Notes under the pieces: model-generated | The model's database searches: none | What the model was told of the DNA's origin: nothing | Seen by the model: the letters and a program-made list of their open reading frames with translations, nothing else | Made by a program: the position numbers and the translations under genes | Assembly: GCF_017255015.1 (NCBI RefSeq) | Contig: NZ_JAFKCS010000001.1 | Location: 244,772-308,771, forward strand | Reading direction: 5' to 3' | Source: Bowmanella yangjiangensis | GTDB lineage: Bacteria; Pseudomonadota; Gammaproteobacteria; Enterobacterales; Alteromonadaceae | DNA: 64,000 nt | Part shown: positions 9,174 through 19,283 of the stretch, in pieces | Layout: each line of letters opens with the position of its first letter | Position numbering within the stretch: position 1 is the first letter of the stretch

Positions 9174-9236
9174 AGGCCTTCCAGATCTTCTTCTATCAGT
9201 GTATCGGACAGCCACGGCGGAACTTGAAGTTATCAA

Positions 9237-9893
9237 CTAAAACGGACAAGGACTGGTAAAGTGCAGCGGCACATGACTGCGAGGGTGGCTTAGTTGCAGT
9301 TCGCTGGCATGCAATTGCAGACGGTCCGCCATGCGCAGTGCCTGGCCCTTAGCGTACAGCTTGTCGCCCAAAATGGGGTGACCAAGGCTGAGCATATGCA
9401 CCCTAAGCTGGTGCGAGCGACCTGTAACGGGCTCAAGGCGTAGTAAAGACTGATGTTCCTGGCTATCGAGTATCTGCCAGCGGGTCAGGGCCTTTTTACC
9501 ACGCATGAAATCCACCATCTGCCTGGGACGATTAGGCCAGTCACAAATCAGTGGCAGATTGATTTCACCTGAATTTTGACGCGGTATCCCCCAGACTCTG
9601 GCCAAGTACACTTTAGCGGTCTGACGTCGTTCAAACTGCAAGGAAATCTGCTTGTGGCTGTCGCTATTAAGGGCCATCAGCATAATGCCAGAGGTAGCCA
9701 TATCCAGTCTGTGTACCACTGTGGCGCCTGGAAATACCCGCTGCACTCGCAGTTGCAAACTGTCTTTATGCTCGGCCGCTTTACCGGGCACCGACAGCAG
9801 CCCGCTGGGCTTGTTCAGCACCAGCAGGTCGTTATCCTGATAAAGGATCTGCAAATAGGGATGCAGTGGCGGCAGGTATTCCAGTAAGGCCAT
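9237..9893 (-). CDS. rluA: RNA pseudouridine synthase RluA
   Basis: A 218-residue pseudouridine synthase. The catalytic motif is VHRLDMATSG around residue 60, with the conserved Asp, and later motifs EPVTGRSHQLRVHM and GHPILGDKLYA are typical of the RluA subfamily. RluA converts a uridine to pseudouridine in 23S rRNA (746) and in several tRNAs (position 32). There is no N-terminal S4 domain, consistent with RluA rather than RluC/RluD. The start codon overlaps the rapA stop as TAATG, so translation is probably coupled. The rapA-rluA order is a common gammaproteobacterial arrangement. Confidence 0.92.
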   Translation of the reverse strand: MALLEYLPPLHPYLQILYQDNDLLVLNKPSGLLSVPGKAAEHKDSLQLRVQRVFPGATVVHRLDMATSGIMLMALNSDSHKQISLQFERRQTAKVYLARVWGIPRQNSGEINLPLICDWPNRPRQMVDFMRGKKALTRWQILDSQEHQSLLRLEPVTGRSHQLRVHMLSLGHPILGDKLYAKGQALRMADRLQLHASELQLSHPRSHVPLHFTSPCPF

Positions 9894-12715
9894 TAGTGGC
9901 TGTTCACCACCAGACGAATGGCTTCCAGCCTTACTTCTGCCTTTTCAATCGCTTGCAACAAGGCCGCCATCTGTTCACTTAGGTAACTCAATTCTTCTTC
10001 GCGTACCGAAGGATTGAGAGCCTTGAGGGTTTGCAGACGATCCAGTTCATCGCCAAGCAAACTACGCATTTGCTTGCTGGCGTTGTTACTAAGCTCTGCG
10101 GCCTGAGTGGCGGCCTGTTTAGCGGCAAGGGTCACCGCAGCATCGATCTGTGTTTTTAACGCCTCAACCAACTGTCTGCCCATCTTGCCTTTAAGGCGCT
10201 CTAGATTCACAAACTGCTGATTGCTGAGCTTACCGGCGGCGTCCACGCACAAGCGAATGGGGGTTGGTGGCAGGTATCTATGTAATTGCAAAGCGCGTGG
10301 TGCACTGGCACTGAGCACAAACAGACATTCCACCCAGTAACTGCCGTTTGGCAGGCTCTTGTCCTGACTTAGCGCCACGCTGCTCATGCCGATCGTGTCG
10401 GTGAGGATCATATCCAGGGCATGCTGCACCATAGGATGGTCAGCACTTAAAAAGCGCACGTCTTCGCGGGACAGGGCAATGCCACGCTCATAGGTGACGG
10501 TAATACCTTCTTCATCAAGACCGGGCAACTGGCTAATCATCGACTCGCCGGGGCGCAGAATGTAGCAATGCTCGTCCTTATCTTCCTGGGCAATACCTAT
10601 GGCATCAAACAAACGGGTCAGGAATAGCTCCAATTGCGGGCAATCATCCAGTTCGGCAATAGCTTCCACCAGGCTTTCTACATTGCCGCGGCCAGAGGAA
10701 TTAAGCTCCAGCAGCTTATCGCGGCCTTGCTCCAGCTTCTGTTTAAGCTGCTGATGCAGGCTTAAAGTGGTGCTGAGTAAGTCATCCACCCCATCTTCAT
10801 CCTGCTGGTTGATGCAGCGCAGCAGTTTGTCCTGTACCTGCTCAAATACCGCGGTACCCGTCGGACAGGTTTGCTCGAAAGCGTTAAGCCCTTGGTGATA
10901 CCAGTTGAGCATAAGTTGCTGGGCGCTTTGGGCAAAGTAGGGCACATGAATTTGAATATCACGTTTCTGACCAATACGGTCTAATCGGCCGATACGCTGT
11001 TCTAATAAATCGGGCACCAGAGGCAAATCAAACAGCACCAACTGGTTGGCAAACTGGAAGTTACGTCCTTCACTACCAATTTCACTGCAGATCAATACCT
11101 GCGCGCCCTCTTCAGATTGAGCAAAGTAGTTAGCCACACGGTCACGTTCAACTATGCTCAGACCTTCGTGGAACACGCCAGCACGAATACCGGCTTTCAC
11201 CCGCAGGGCTTCGGCCAGTTGCATGGCGGTGCCGGCGCTGGCACAGATGGTCAGGACTTTTTCGCCTTTTAAGCTTTGCAGCAAGCCGATAAACCAATCG
11301 ACACGCGGGTCAAGTTCGGTCCAGTGGCCTTGAATAAGCGGATGGCGCTCAGGGGTGAGGCGAAATTCCATCTTAAGTTCAGGATCGTCAAATAGCTGCG
11401 TATAACGCTCAGGCAAAGGCAGCTCATGAGTTACAAGGTGGCGTACCGGGAAGCCCTGGATACCGGCCCGACTGTTTCTGAATAACAGGCGACCAGTGCC
11501 ATGACGGTCAATCAGGTGTGCCAGCAATTTGCGTTTATCTTCGTCGCTGGCCTGGTTGATATTGGCCAGCGCGGCTTGCTCCTCTGGCGCAAAGTCAACA
11601 ATGGCCTGAATTTGCGCGTTGTCCAGTTGTTGTCCATCAACCAAAGGTGCAATGGCATCGGCCAGCGCCGCGTATTGCTGCTCTTCGGCCAAAAAGGCCT
11701 GGTAATCGTGGAAGCGAGCCGGGTCTAACAAGCGCAAACGAGCAAAATGGCTTTCATGGCCCAGTTGGTCTGGAGTGGCGGTAAGCAGCAGTACCCCTTT
11801 GGTTTGCTCGGCCAGCGCCTCAATGGCCTGGTATTCTTCCGATGCTTGCTCTTGTGACCATTGCAGGTGGTGGGCTTCATCCACCACTAACAAATCCCAG
11901 GGGGCTTCTACGGCCAGTTGACGGTATTGTGGGAAGCGGGTTAGAAAATCCAGGCTGCACAACACCAGTTGCTCAGACTCAAATGGGTTGCCGCCTTCGT
12001 CCGCCAAAGATTGGCAGCGTTCTTCATCAAAAATCGCAAAGGCCAGATTAACCCGGCGTAGCATTTCAACCAGCCACTGATGGACCAAACTGGAAGGCAC
12101 TACAATCATCACCCTGGAAGCGCGACCTGTCAGCAGTTGCTGGTGGATAATCAGCGCCGCTTCTATGGTTTTACCTAAACCAACTTCGTCCGCCAGCAAA
12201 ACCCGTGGGGCGAAACGGCTCGCCACGCTGCGGGCAATATGCAATTGGTGAGGAATGAGATCCACCCGTGCCCCTGTCATACCCAACAGAGGTGAGGTTT
12301 GATGCTGGTGCTGATGGTTAAGGCAAGCCAGGCGCAAATCAAACCAGCGTGGGTCATTAAAGTTGCCGCTATAAAGGCGCTGATCGGGTTTATCTAATTG
12401 GTAGTTGTGGTCAACAAAGGTTTCTTTGAGCTCCACCATTTGGCCATTATCCAGGCGTTTGCCAATATAAGTCAGCTGCCCGGCGCTTTCCTTGCTGCTT
12501 TCCACCTGCATCTGCCAGCCTTCATGGCTTTTTACCTTGTCGCCTACGACGAATTCGATACGGGTCAGCGGCGCGTTATCAGCGGTGTAAGTACGGCTTT
12601 CACCGGTGGCGGGAAACAGCAATGTCAGGGTGCGGCCCTGGGCATCGACTACGGTTCCCAGACCCAGCTCGGTTTCGGTATTACTGATCCAGCGCTGACC
12701 TAAGGCAAACGACAT
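9893..12715 (-). CDS. rapA: RNA polymerase-associated ATPase RapA
   Basis: A 940-residue Swi2/Snf2-type ATPase. The N-terminus MSFALGQRWISNTETELGLG matches RapA, which fixes the start at 12715 rather than the longer 12733. Walker A DEVGLGKT lies near residue 173, the DEAH box in VVDEAHHLQW near 277, LLLTATPDQLG near 315, and the second helicase lobe ends with LDRIGQKRDI. RapA binds core RNA polymerase and promotes its recycling after transcription. The length equals the usual one and no lesion is visible. It is followed without a gap by rluA. Confidence 0.96.
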   Translation of the reverse strand: MSFALGQRWISNTETELGLGTVVDAQGRTLTLLFPATGESRTYTADNAPLTRIEFVVGDKVKSHEGWQMQVESSKESAGQLTYIGKRLDNGQMVELKETFVDHNYQLDKPDQRLYSGNFNDPRWFDLRLACLNHQHQHQTSPLLGMTGARVDLIPHQLHIARSVASRFAPRVLLADEVGLGKTIEAALIIHQQLLTGRASRVMIVVPSSLVHQWLVEMLRRVNLAFAIFDEERCQSLADEGGNPFESEQLVLCSLDFLTRFPQYRQLAVEAPWDLLVVDEAHHLQWSQEQASEEYQAIEALAEQTKGVLLLTATPDQLGHESHFARLRLLDPARFHDYQAFLAEEQQYAALADAIAPLVDGQQLDNAQIQAIVDFAPEEQAALANINQASDEDKRKLLAHLIDRHGTGRLLFRNSRAGIQGFPVRHLVTHELPLPERYTQLFDDPELKMEFRLTPERHPLIQGHWTELDPRVDWFIGLLQSLKGEKVLTICASAGTAMQLAEALRVKAGIRAGVFHEGLSIVERDRVANYFAQSEEGAQVLICSEIGSEGRNFQFANQLVLFDLPLVPDLLEQRIGRLDRIGQKRDIQIHVPYFAQSAQQLMLNWYHQGLNAFEQTCPTGTAVFEQVQDKLLRCINQQDEDGVDDLLSTTLSLHQQLKQKLEQGRDKLLELNSSGRGNVESLVEAIAELDDCPQLELFLTRLFDAIGIAQEDKDEHCYILRPGESMISQLPGLDEEGITVTYERGIALSREDVRFLSADHPMVQHALDMILTDTIGMSSVALSQDKSLPNGSYWVECLFVLSASAPRALQLHRYLPPTPIRLCVDAAGKLSNQQFVNLERLKGKMGRQLVEALKTQIDAAVTLAAKQAATQAAELSNNASKQMRSLLGDELDRLQTLKALNPSVREEELSYLSEQMAALLQAIEKAEVRLEAIRLVVNSH

Positions 12716-13055
12716 GAAGACTCCTGATGACAAAAATTGCGGCGCGGGATCTTATGTGAGAATCCCCGCCGGGGCAATTCGCACCGGGACTTTTAATCAT
12801 CACCCGGGGCAACAAACAGACAAATATTCCATTTAGTACAAATATTGAGCAAACAAACAGGTGTCAGCTCCGCTTCTCTAAAAATAGGTGATTCACCAGA
12901 AAAAGTGTTTTATTGTGAGGTTGTCAGGCCACGGATTTCAGTTAGTCGGCCTGCACAGGGGAATGCGCGGTTCATGACTGGCTTCTGCTGGTCGTGGGCA
13001 TTATCACACCCCGCCAGTAATCGGACGGGGTGGGAACAACCAGCCGGAGATGCGA
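12716..13055. other. Gene-free divergent spacer between rapA and phoH
   Basis: About 340 bases that must hold the promoters of both divergent genes. I see no convincing coding frame. The only strong structure is an inverted repeat at 13007-13032 (CACCCCG and CGGGGTG arms), described separately. Confidence 0.6.
13007..13032 (+). promoter_or_regulatory. Hairpin just upstream of the phoH start
   Basis: Arms CACCCCG (13007-13013) and CGGGGTG (13026-13032) can pair over a 12-base loop. The right arm ends about 14 bases before the GGAGA ribosome site of the PIN-PhoH gene. It could affect translation initiation or be a protein-binding site. It has no U-tract, so it is not an ordinary terminator. 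Function is unproven. Confidence 0.35.
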
Positions 13056-14453
13056 ATGGTCAGAACCAAACCTGCCAACAGCAAAATTTACGTCCTCGAT
13101 ACCAATATTCTTCTTCACGAACCTTTTGCCTTCCTGTCCTTCAAAGAGCATGACGTGGTAGTACCCATGACGGTGCTTGAGGAGCTGGACTATATCAAAG
13201 ACAGTAAAAAAGACGTGTCCCGCGACGCCCGTATATCCATACGAGCGATGGAAGATGTATTACATGAAGCGACGCCGGACCAACTCACCGCTGGCGTGTC
13301 ATTAAAAGGTCTGGGGTCTGGCGAGGCTGCGCCCACCGGGAGACTGTCGATTTTTGCCGATGTCGGTATGCCAAAATCGCAGCAGGTGTTTACCAGCAAC
13401 GAAAACGATAACCGTATAATCAATGCGGCCCTGCATATACAACAGCGTGCCACGCCGCGCCAAGTGGTATTGGTCACCAAAGACATCAATATGCGCCTTA
13501 AAGCCAAAGGTGCCGGCCTTGCCCACGTAGAAGATTATCGAACCGATCAGTTGGTTAGCGATATCAAGTACCTGAGTAAGGGCTATCACAAGTTCACCGG
13601 CAATTTCTGGGACAAGGTCAAGACAGTGGAAAGCCGCACCGAAGGCCGGGAGACTGTTCATGTGTTGGACCGTAAGGTATTCCCTGAGGCCTATATCAAC
13701 GAGTTTTTGATCGACGACAGTAAGGCGTTTGCCGGTATAGTCGAATCGGTGTCAGACTCAACCCTGGAAATTCTCGACCTTGGTTATGAGCGACTAATGT
13801 CTCGTAAAGCCTGGGGCATTCATCCCAAGAATATTGGTCAGGCGATGGCGCTGCACGCCCTGTTAGACCCCCATATTGATCTGATTATTATGACTGGCCC
13901 GGCTGGGTGTGGCAAAACCTTGCTGGCACTGGCAGCAGCGTTGGAGATGGTGGTAGAACGCAAGATGTACGATAAAATCATCGTTACGCGCAATACTCCG
14001 GAAATTGCTGAATCTATTGGCTTTTTGCCCGGCACCGAAGAAGAGAAAATGGCCCCATGGTTGGCGGCTATCACCGATTCATTGGAAGTGCTGCATAAGA
14101 ACGACGAGAACGTGAAAGGCTCCATGAGCTACATCATGGAAAAAGCCAATATTCAGTTTAAGTCGGTGAACTTTATGCGCGGGCGCAGCATTCAGAACTC
14201 TATTGTGATCCTGGATGAGAGTCAAAACCTGACGGCATCACAATTGAAAACTATTATTACCCGTTGTGGCGAAGGAACAAAGTTAATCTGTAGCGGTAAC
14301 CTGGCGCAGATTGACTCAAACTATCTGTCACCCGTTACCTCTGGTTTAACCTACCTAGTTGAAAAATTTAAGAATTTCGCGGGTAGCGCTACAATTAACC
14401 TGGATGGTGTAGTACGTAGTCGCCTGGCAGAGTTTGCCGAAGAACATTTATAG
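13056..14453 (+). CDS. PhoH-family PIN-ATPase (PhoH2-like)
   Basis: A 465-residue protein with a PIN ribonuclease-like domain at the N-terminus (YVLDTNILLHEP, then VLEELDYIK) and a PhoH P-loop ATPase domain at the C-terminus (GPAGCGKTLLAL near residue 280, VILDESQNLTASQLKT later). PIN-PhoH proteins are proposed RNA helicase/ribonucleases. I prefer the ATG at 13056, which has GGAGA five bases upstream, over 13050, where the same site would touch the codon. A REC-GGDEF gene follows 15 bases later, so the two are probably cotranscribed. Confidence 0.9.
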   Translation: MVRTKPANSKIYVLDTNILLHEPFAFLSFKEHDVVVPMTVLEELDYIKDSKKDVSRDARISIRAMEDVLHEATPDQLTAGVSLKGLGSGEAAPTGRLSIFADVGMPKSQQVFTSNENDNRIINAALHIQQRATPRQVVLVTKDINMRLKAKGAGLAHVEDYRTDQLVSDIKYLSKGYHKFTGNFWDKVKTVESRTEGRETVHVLDRKVFPEAYINEFLIDDSKAFAGIVESVSDSTLEILDLGYERLMSRKAWGIHPKNIGQAMALHALLDPHIDLIIMTGPAGCGKTLLALAAALEMVVERKMYDKIIVTRNTPEIAESIGFLPGTEEEKMAPWLAAITDSLEVLHKNDENVKGSMSYIMEKANIQFKSVNFMRGRSIQNSIVILDESQNLTASQLKTIITRCGEGTKLICSGNLAQIDSNYLSPVTSGLTYLVEKFKNFAGSATINLDGVVRSRLAEFAEEHL

Positions 14454-14468
14454 ATTGAGGTAAGTTTT

Positions 14469-15404
14469 TTGACGCCTTTTGTTGACAGCCAGAAGCAAAG
14501 AGTTTTGGTGGTGGACGACGAGCCCATCAATCTGAAAATACTTGGGCAAGCCTTGTCAGGGGATTATCAGGTCTTGGTTGCGTCTAACGCCGAGCAGGCT
14601 ATCCACATTGCTACCACGCAACAGCCTGATCTCGTCCTTCTGGATATCATTATGCAGGGAATGGACGGTTATCAGACTTGTCGCGCATTGAAGCAGGATC
14701 CGCGTACCGTCAATATTCCCATTATTTTTTCCACCTCTATGGACTCTGAAGAGGACGAAGTGAAGGGTTTGGAGGCTGGCGCTTCTGACTATATTACTAA
14801 GCCGTACAATCTGGCTCTGGTCAAGGCCAGGGTCAGAAACCAAATGCAATTGAAGAAAAAAACCGACCTGCTGGAAAAATTGGTTAGCCTTGATGGCCTG
14901 ACCGAAATTCCTAACAGACGTGACTTTGAACAGCAGTTTGAGGTGGAGTGGCGGCGTGCCCAGCGGGCCAACAATTATATCAGCGTGTGCATGCTCGACA
15001 TTGATTTTTTTAAACAATTCAATGACAACTATGGTCATGGCGCAGGTGATATTTGCCTGCAGCGCGTTGCGCGTACCTTGATGGATAATGCTAAACGATC
15101 CGGTGATTTGGTCGCTCGCTACGGTGGTGAGGAGTTTGTAGTTCTGTTGCCGGAAATTGACCTGAAAGAAGCCAAACTTGTGGCAGAGCGTTTGCGTGAG
15201 TCGGTTGAAGCCTTGGCTATTACCCATCAGTTTTCAGCTTGTGCTGGAGTGGTGACTATTAGCGCCGGCTTAGCTACTTGCCGGGCGGGTTTTGGGATGA
15301 ACAAAGGGCTGCTTTTGGAAGAGGCTGATAGGTTGCTTTATGAAGCGAAGCAGCAGGGAAGAAATCGCGTAATAGGGGACACTTACTCGCTGGATGTCAG
15401 CTGA
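14469..15404 (+). CDS. Response regulator-diguanylate cyclase (REC-GGDEF, WspR/PleD-like)
   Basis: A 311-residue protein. Residues 10-130 form a receiver domain with VLVVDDEPIN, phospho-acceptor Asp in LVLLDIIMQGMDG and the conserved Lys in DYITKPYN. The rest is a GGDEF domain with DGLTEIPNRRDF, DIDFFKQFNDNYGH and GGEEF. RSGD five residues before GGEEF is an I-site. Phosphorylation should activate cyclic di-GMP synthesis. The start is a TTG supported by GAGGTAAG seven bases upstream. No sensor kinase lies nearby, so its partner is elsewhere. The 3' end overlaps the convergent transglutaminase gene by 22 bases. Confidence 0.92.
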   Translation: MTPFVDSQKQRVLVVDDEPINLKILGQALSGDYQVLVASNAEQAIHIATTQQPDLVLLDIIMQGMDGYQTCRALKQDPRTVNIPIIFSTSMDSEEDEVKGLEAGASDYITKPYNLALVKARVRNQMQLKKKTDLLEKLVSLDGLTEIPNRRDFEQQFEVEWRRAQRANNYISVCMLDIDFFKQFNDNYGHGAGDICLQRVARTLMDNAKRSGDLVARYGGEEFVVLLPEIDLKEAKLVAERLRESVEALAITHQFSACAGVVTISAGLATCRAGFGMNKGLLLEEADRLLYEAKQQGRNRVIGDTYSLDVS

Positions 15405-16375
15405 GCCAGGCTACCCACCTTCTCATAAGTAAACATATTTCCTGCAATAGCAGACAGACTGGTTGGCGCCGCCTCACCTACCGAGTAGGCCGCCGGTCCA
15501 GTTGGTTCGACGAGTAGATAATCAATACCTTCTATATTAACTGTGGCGTCTTTTTCCCTGTGAGACAACTGAACCCCGAGTAAGGCATGTCCAGGCAGAT
15601 AAAGAATAACCATACTCATATTGGGCAGCATTGAGCGCAATAAGGCGACGGCCAGGGTGGTTTTGCTGTCGCAATCCCCGTGATTGCTGATGAGGACATC
15701 TGCCGGAGGCAAAAAGCCCGAACCATTGGATGTCAGTCGGTTTTCCAGGTTGTCATAGGGAATGCTCTGCAGCCAACTCAGCAATATATTTACATAAGCC
15801 CGGGGTTGGCTGTTATCCAGCAATTTTGCGTAGATGGCATTCGCGGCAGGCAGCAATGTGTCGATACTCTCGTTGGCGTAGCGCAAATGGTCTGGTTTAA
15901 CTCCTTCCTGACCGAGATAATCGTGATAGCGCGCGTAGTAGTTGCTGGCCAGATAGTCAGCGAAGGCCTGGTCTTCAAGACTAAGTAATCTTGTTTTCCA
16001 CTCGTCAATAACCGCCGGGTTTCGCGCACGTACCTGATACTGCAGACTTTGCCCGAGCATACGCACAGATATTCTGGCCTGTTTGGGGTCAACCGCTCGG
16101 GCTGCCCGCTGCATGGCGAGCATAATATGCTGCTGAGCAACAAGGGGTTGGTAGGTTTTGAGTTTCTGGAATTGGCGATTGATTTTTTGTTTGTCCAGAG
16201 TGAAAGATAATGATTGTTCTTGATTTTGAAAGTCCTTCCAGCGGTAGGCCAACTGAATGCTTGAATCGTCTTCGCTGCGCTGAAAATCAAGTTGCTGAGC
16301 GGCACACACTGTTACTGCTGATAGCCACAAGCTACAGCTAAGTAAAGCGAGTCTGAGAAAAGCCACCACGTTCAA
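15383..16375 (-). CDS. Secreted transglutaminase-like (cysteine protease fold) protein
   Basis: A 330-residue protein with a signal peptide ending at VCAAQ. The central region has the transglutaminase-like triad pattern: SNHGDCDSKTTLAVALL with the catalytic Cys near residue 232, then LPGHALLGVQ with the His near 262, then the acidic DYLLVEPTGPA near 285. It should act in the periplasm as a peptidase or amidase-like enzyme; substrate unknown. It overlaps the convergent REC-GGDEF gene by 22 bases at the 3' end. Confidence 0.8.
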   Translation of the reverse strand: MNVVAFLRLALLSCSLWLSAVTVCAAQQLDFQRSEDDSSIQLAYRWKDFQNQEQSLSFTLDKQKINRQFQKLKTYQPLVAQQHIMLAMQRAARAVDPKQARISVRMLGQSLQYQVRARNPAVIDEWKTRLLSLEDQAFADYLASNYYARYHDYLGQEGVKPDHLRYANESIDTLLPAANAIYAKLLDNSQPRAYVNILLSWLQSIPYDNLENRLTSNGSGFLPPADVLISNHGDCDSKTTLAVALLRSMLPNMSMVILYLPGHALLGVQLSHREKDATVNIEGIDYLLVEPTGPAAYSVGEAAPTSLSAIAGNMFTYEKVGSLAQLTSSE

Positions 16376-16462
16376 TTTAATACTCTGGATATTGCATGAT
16401 GTTCAGTATAACGGCTGTTATCACACATCTCTATTCTATATAAAAGTAAATAGAATCAATAA

Positions 16463-16486
16463 CAAAGGCGCCATAAGGCGCCTTTG
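16463..16486 (-). terminator. Stem-loop terminator after the TonB receptor
   Basis: Ten-base perfect arms CAAAGGCGCC (16463-16472) and GGCGCCTTTG (16477-16486) around an ATAA loop, just after the stop of the minus-strand TonB receptor gene. The minus-strand sequence that follows is T-rich but has no long U-run. Confidence 0.7.
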
Positions 16487-16503
16487 CTGGTCTGTCCTGG
16501 CGG

Positions 16504-19059
16504 TTAAAATGACTGACTGAATTCCACTCCCCACATTCTGGGCAGGCCAGGACTGAGGTTTGCAGAGCCGGTATTTTCACCTTGTCCGCCAAAGCCAGAC
16601 AGTACGTATTCTTCATCTGCCAGGTTACGAACGAACAAGGACAACTGCCAATCATCGTCACTACGGTAGGATACCCGGGCATTAATCAGATCATAGCCCT
16701 TAACTCGGTTCTCGCCGGTCAGGCCTGTTACCATTCCTGGGTTGACCGGCAGCAACCGCACAGCATTGATATCGCTGGCGGTGGCGCGTTCGTCCACAGA
16801 GGTCATATCCACATGCAGCATCCATTCACCGTTATCGCCCTGAACAAAGTAATCAGCGCCAAGATACCAGCGGTTTTTGGGTACGCCAGCCAGCGGTGAG
16901 CCGGTTAAATCATCATCGGCTGTTTCCCCCACAAATAATGAGTACTTGGTGTACTCACTGTCGAGGAAGGCGTAATTAAAGTTAATCACCAAATTATCGG
17001 TGGCTGCCCATTCAGATTCCACCTCAAAGCCTTTGCCCGCTGCATCGACATTACGTACGTTGTATACCGGAATATTGCCGGTAGAGCCGGTCAGACGCAG
17101 GATCTGCAAGTTGGTGTAATCATAGTCATACGCAGATAAGTTGAGTTTCAGCCGGTTGTCGAACAAAGTCGACTTCATGCCTACTTCAAGGTTATCAACC
17201 TCTTCCTGATCAAAAGGCGGAGCGGCCCCCAAACTGTTGAAACCTCCGGCCTTAAAGCCACTGGCGGCACTGATATAGGTCATCAGATTGTCGGTCCATT
17301 GATAGTCCACAACAATGCGCGGGGTTAGCTTGGTCCAGGTGTTGGATTGTTCGAATGGTTGGTAGTTACCGTTGCTATCCAATACCGCATCGCCATTGGC
17401 ATCACGCTGATAATATTCAGTACCGAATGCCAAACCGAATGGCATGGCGGGCACGCCTGGCAGTGGAATCGTTACTTCATTCTGATAACGGGACAGAATG
17501 CCAAAGTCTTTTTTATCTTTGGTGTAGCGAAGGCCAAGGGTTAGATCCAGCTTTTCAGTGACCGGATAAGTCACATCGAAAAAGGCCGCGTAGGAGGTAT
17601 AGTCCCCGAAATTTTCCGTCACTTCGCTCCAGGGTTTACCCAGATTGTCACGGGCAATTCGCCAGGCCAGCTCTTCGCTGGATACCCCGGCTAACTGTGA
17701 CAAGTAAGCCAGTTCATTTGGCAGTAAGCTTTGCAGGAAGCCTGCTAGGCCAGTGCCCACGGGCATATCCATAATGCCAGGCACACCTAACTGGGGGGCG
17801 CCAGTGGGGGGAAGCCCAAGCCCCTTCAATTGTTCATTGATGGCAAAGCTATCGAGAGACTCCATCATAAACTCGGCAACGGTGATCTGGTGAATGTCTT
17901 CATTGGCATAAGTTGTGCCGAAGGTCCACTTGGTACCCCCATCAGTCACACCGGTCAGACGAATTTCCTGGCTGAAGTACTTTTGATCTTCTAAGTTATT
18001 GGATCCAAAAAAGCCCCGGGTTTGCGCACTGCCATCATCTTCAGTGTTGTTTTCGGTATTAAAACGACGATATGCGGTGATGGAGGTCAAGGTGCCTATG
18101 TCTAAATCCTTGTTGATCTCCAGTGATGTGCCAAACAAATTGCGGGTTTCCAGTGTGTCCATATCGGTTTCATACACACCAAATGGATTCAAACCACCAT
18201 CGGCCTGAGAGCGATAGTAGCTGCTATTGGCGGAATACGCAGGACGGGCGTCATTATCCAGTTCATCAAACTCGGCGCGCCAGATTAGCTCCAATGTTTC
18301 GCTGGGGATCCAGCGTAAGGCAGCCCGGCCTGACATCACATTTTCAGCGCCAAGTTTGACTTTCTGCGGTTCTCCCTCGGCATTGCCTTTTCTTGGATCC
18401 GGATAACGAAGCGCATCTACATAACCGTCTCTGTCGCTTAAATTGATGCTGCCACGAAAGTACAGTTCATCGGTCAGCGGCAGGTTGTATACCCCTTCAA
18501 ACTGTTTCTTGTCATGACTGCCTAAGGTAACCCGGTAATTACCTTCCTCAATATCAATGGGCTTCTTGTTAATGATACGTACGGCACCCGCTGCGGTATT
18601 TCGACCAAACAAGGTACCTTGCGGGCCTTTTAATACTTCCACACGCTCAACATCATTGAAGTTCATCAGCGCTGAGCCACTGCGTCCTGCGTAAACGTCG
18701 TCGACATAAATACCCACAGCCGGATCGGCACCTATGCCGAAGTCATTGGTTTTGATGCCGCGAATGTCGAACTTGGGTTGGGTTGCAGAGGTAATGTTGG
18801 TTTCAAAACCCGGGGTCAGATTCCCCAGGTCATTAATATTGCTCGCACCGATTTTGCGCAGATTCTGCGCTGAAAAAGCGCTGATCGCGATGGGAACCTG
18901 TTGGATGTTCTCCACCCGTTTCTGGGCGGTAACTTCCAGTACTTCAATACCTATGACTTCTTTGTCTTCGCTCTTGTCCTGAGCCATCGCCTGCGAGCAG
19001 GCCAGAATGGCAGTAACGGCACTGGCTATCAATGTAGGATGCTGGGTCAGATGTTTCAT
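16504..19059 (-). CDS. TonB-dependent outer-membrane receptor
   Basis: A receptor of about 851 residues from the ATG at 19059, which starts a plausible signal peptide ending SQAMAQ; an upstream TTG at 19071 is less likely. The plug domain shows IEVLEVTAQKRVENIQQVP (TonB box region), FDIRGIKTNDFGIG and VERVEVLKGPQGTLFGRNTAAGAVRI. The barrel ends with a C-terminal phenylalanine. This subtype (QVPIAISAFSAQNL) is common in Alteromonadales and sphingomonads for organic substrates as well as siderophores. It is divergent from a cytochrome c/MauG/beta-helix operon, suggesting a joint function, but the ligand is unknown. Confidence 0.92.
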   Translation of the reverse strand: MKHLTQHPTLIASAVTAILACSQAMAQDKSEDKEVIGIEVLEVTAQKRVENIQQVPIAISAFSAQNLRKIGASNINDLGNLTPGFETNITSATQPKFDIRGIKTNDFGIGADPAVGIYVDDVYAGRSGSALMNFNDVERVEVLKGPQGTLFGRNTAAGAVRIINKKPIDIEEGNYRVTLGSHDKKQFEGVYNLPLTDELYFRGSINLSDRDGYVDALRYPDPRKGNAEGEPQKVKLGAENVMSGRAALRWIPSETLELIWRAEFDELDNDARPAYSANSSYYRSQADGGLNPFGVYETDMDTLETRNLFGTSLEINKDLDIGTLTSITAYRRFNTENNTEDDGSAQTRGFFGSNNLEDQKYFSQEIRLTGVTDGGTKWTFGTTYANEDIHQITVAEFMMESLDSFAINEQLKGLGLPPTGAPQLGVPGIMDMPVGTGLAGFLQSLLPNELAYLSQLAGVSSEELAWRIARDNLGKPWSEVTENFGDYTSYAAFFDVTYPVTEKLDLTLGLRYTKDKKDFGILSRYQNEVTIPLPGVPAMPFGLAFGTEYYQRDANGDAVLDSNGNYQPFEQSNTWTKLTPRIVVDYQWTDNLMTYISAASGFKAGGFNSLGAAPPFDQEEVDNLEVGMKSTLFDNRLKLNLSAYDYDYTNLQILRLTGSTGNIPVYNVRNVDAAGKGFEVESEWAATDNLVINFNYAFLDSEYTKYSLFVGETADDDLTGSPLAGVPKNRWYLGADYFVQGDNGEWMLHVDMTSVDERATASDINAVRLLPVNPGMVTGLTGENRVKGYDLINARVSYRSDDDWQLSLFVRNLADEEYVLSGFGGQGENTGSANLSPGLPRMWGVEFSQSF

Positions 19060-19283
19060 TGTGTACCCCAAAGTTGCTACGTCTGTGTTTGGTCGGGTTA
19101 ACCCCCGATTCTCGGGCCGGAAGTAAAAATTCAGTGGTTTATTCTTCCGCCTTGGTGACCTGTCTGGCCCAACCAGTGTAAGGACTGAAAATGTAGGACG
19201 CCAGTACTAAGTTAAAAAAATGTTTTAATTGGTACTATGGTTCCACTAATATGCATGGTACAAATGAATTATGAGAACCTGCC
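19060..19283. promoter_or_regulatory. Divergent promoter region, TonB receptor and cytochrome operon
   Basis: About 220 AT-rich bases between divergent genes. The stretch near 19210-19260 contains GGTACTATGG and GGTACAAATG-type repeats that may be operator half-sites. No match to a Fur box or other well-known site was recognised. Shared regulation of the two units is likely from position only. Confidence 0.35.
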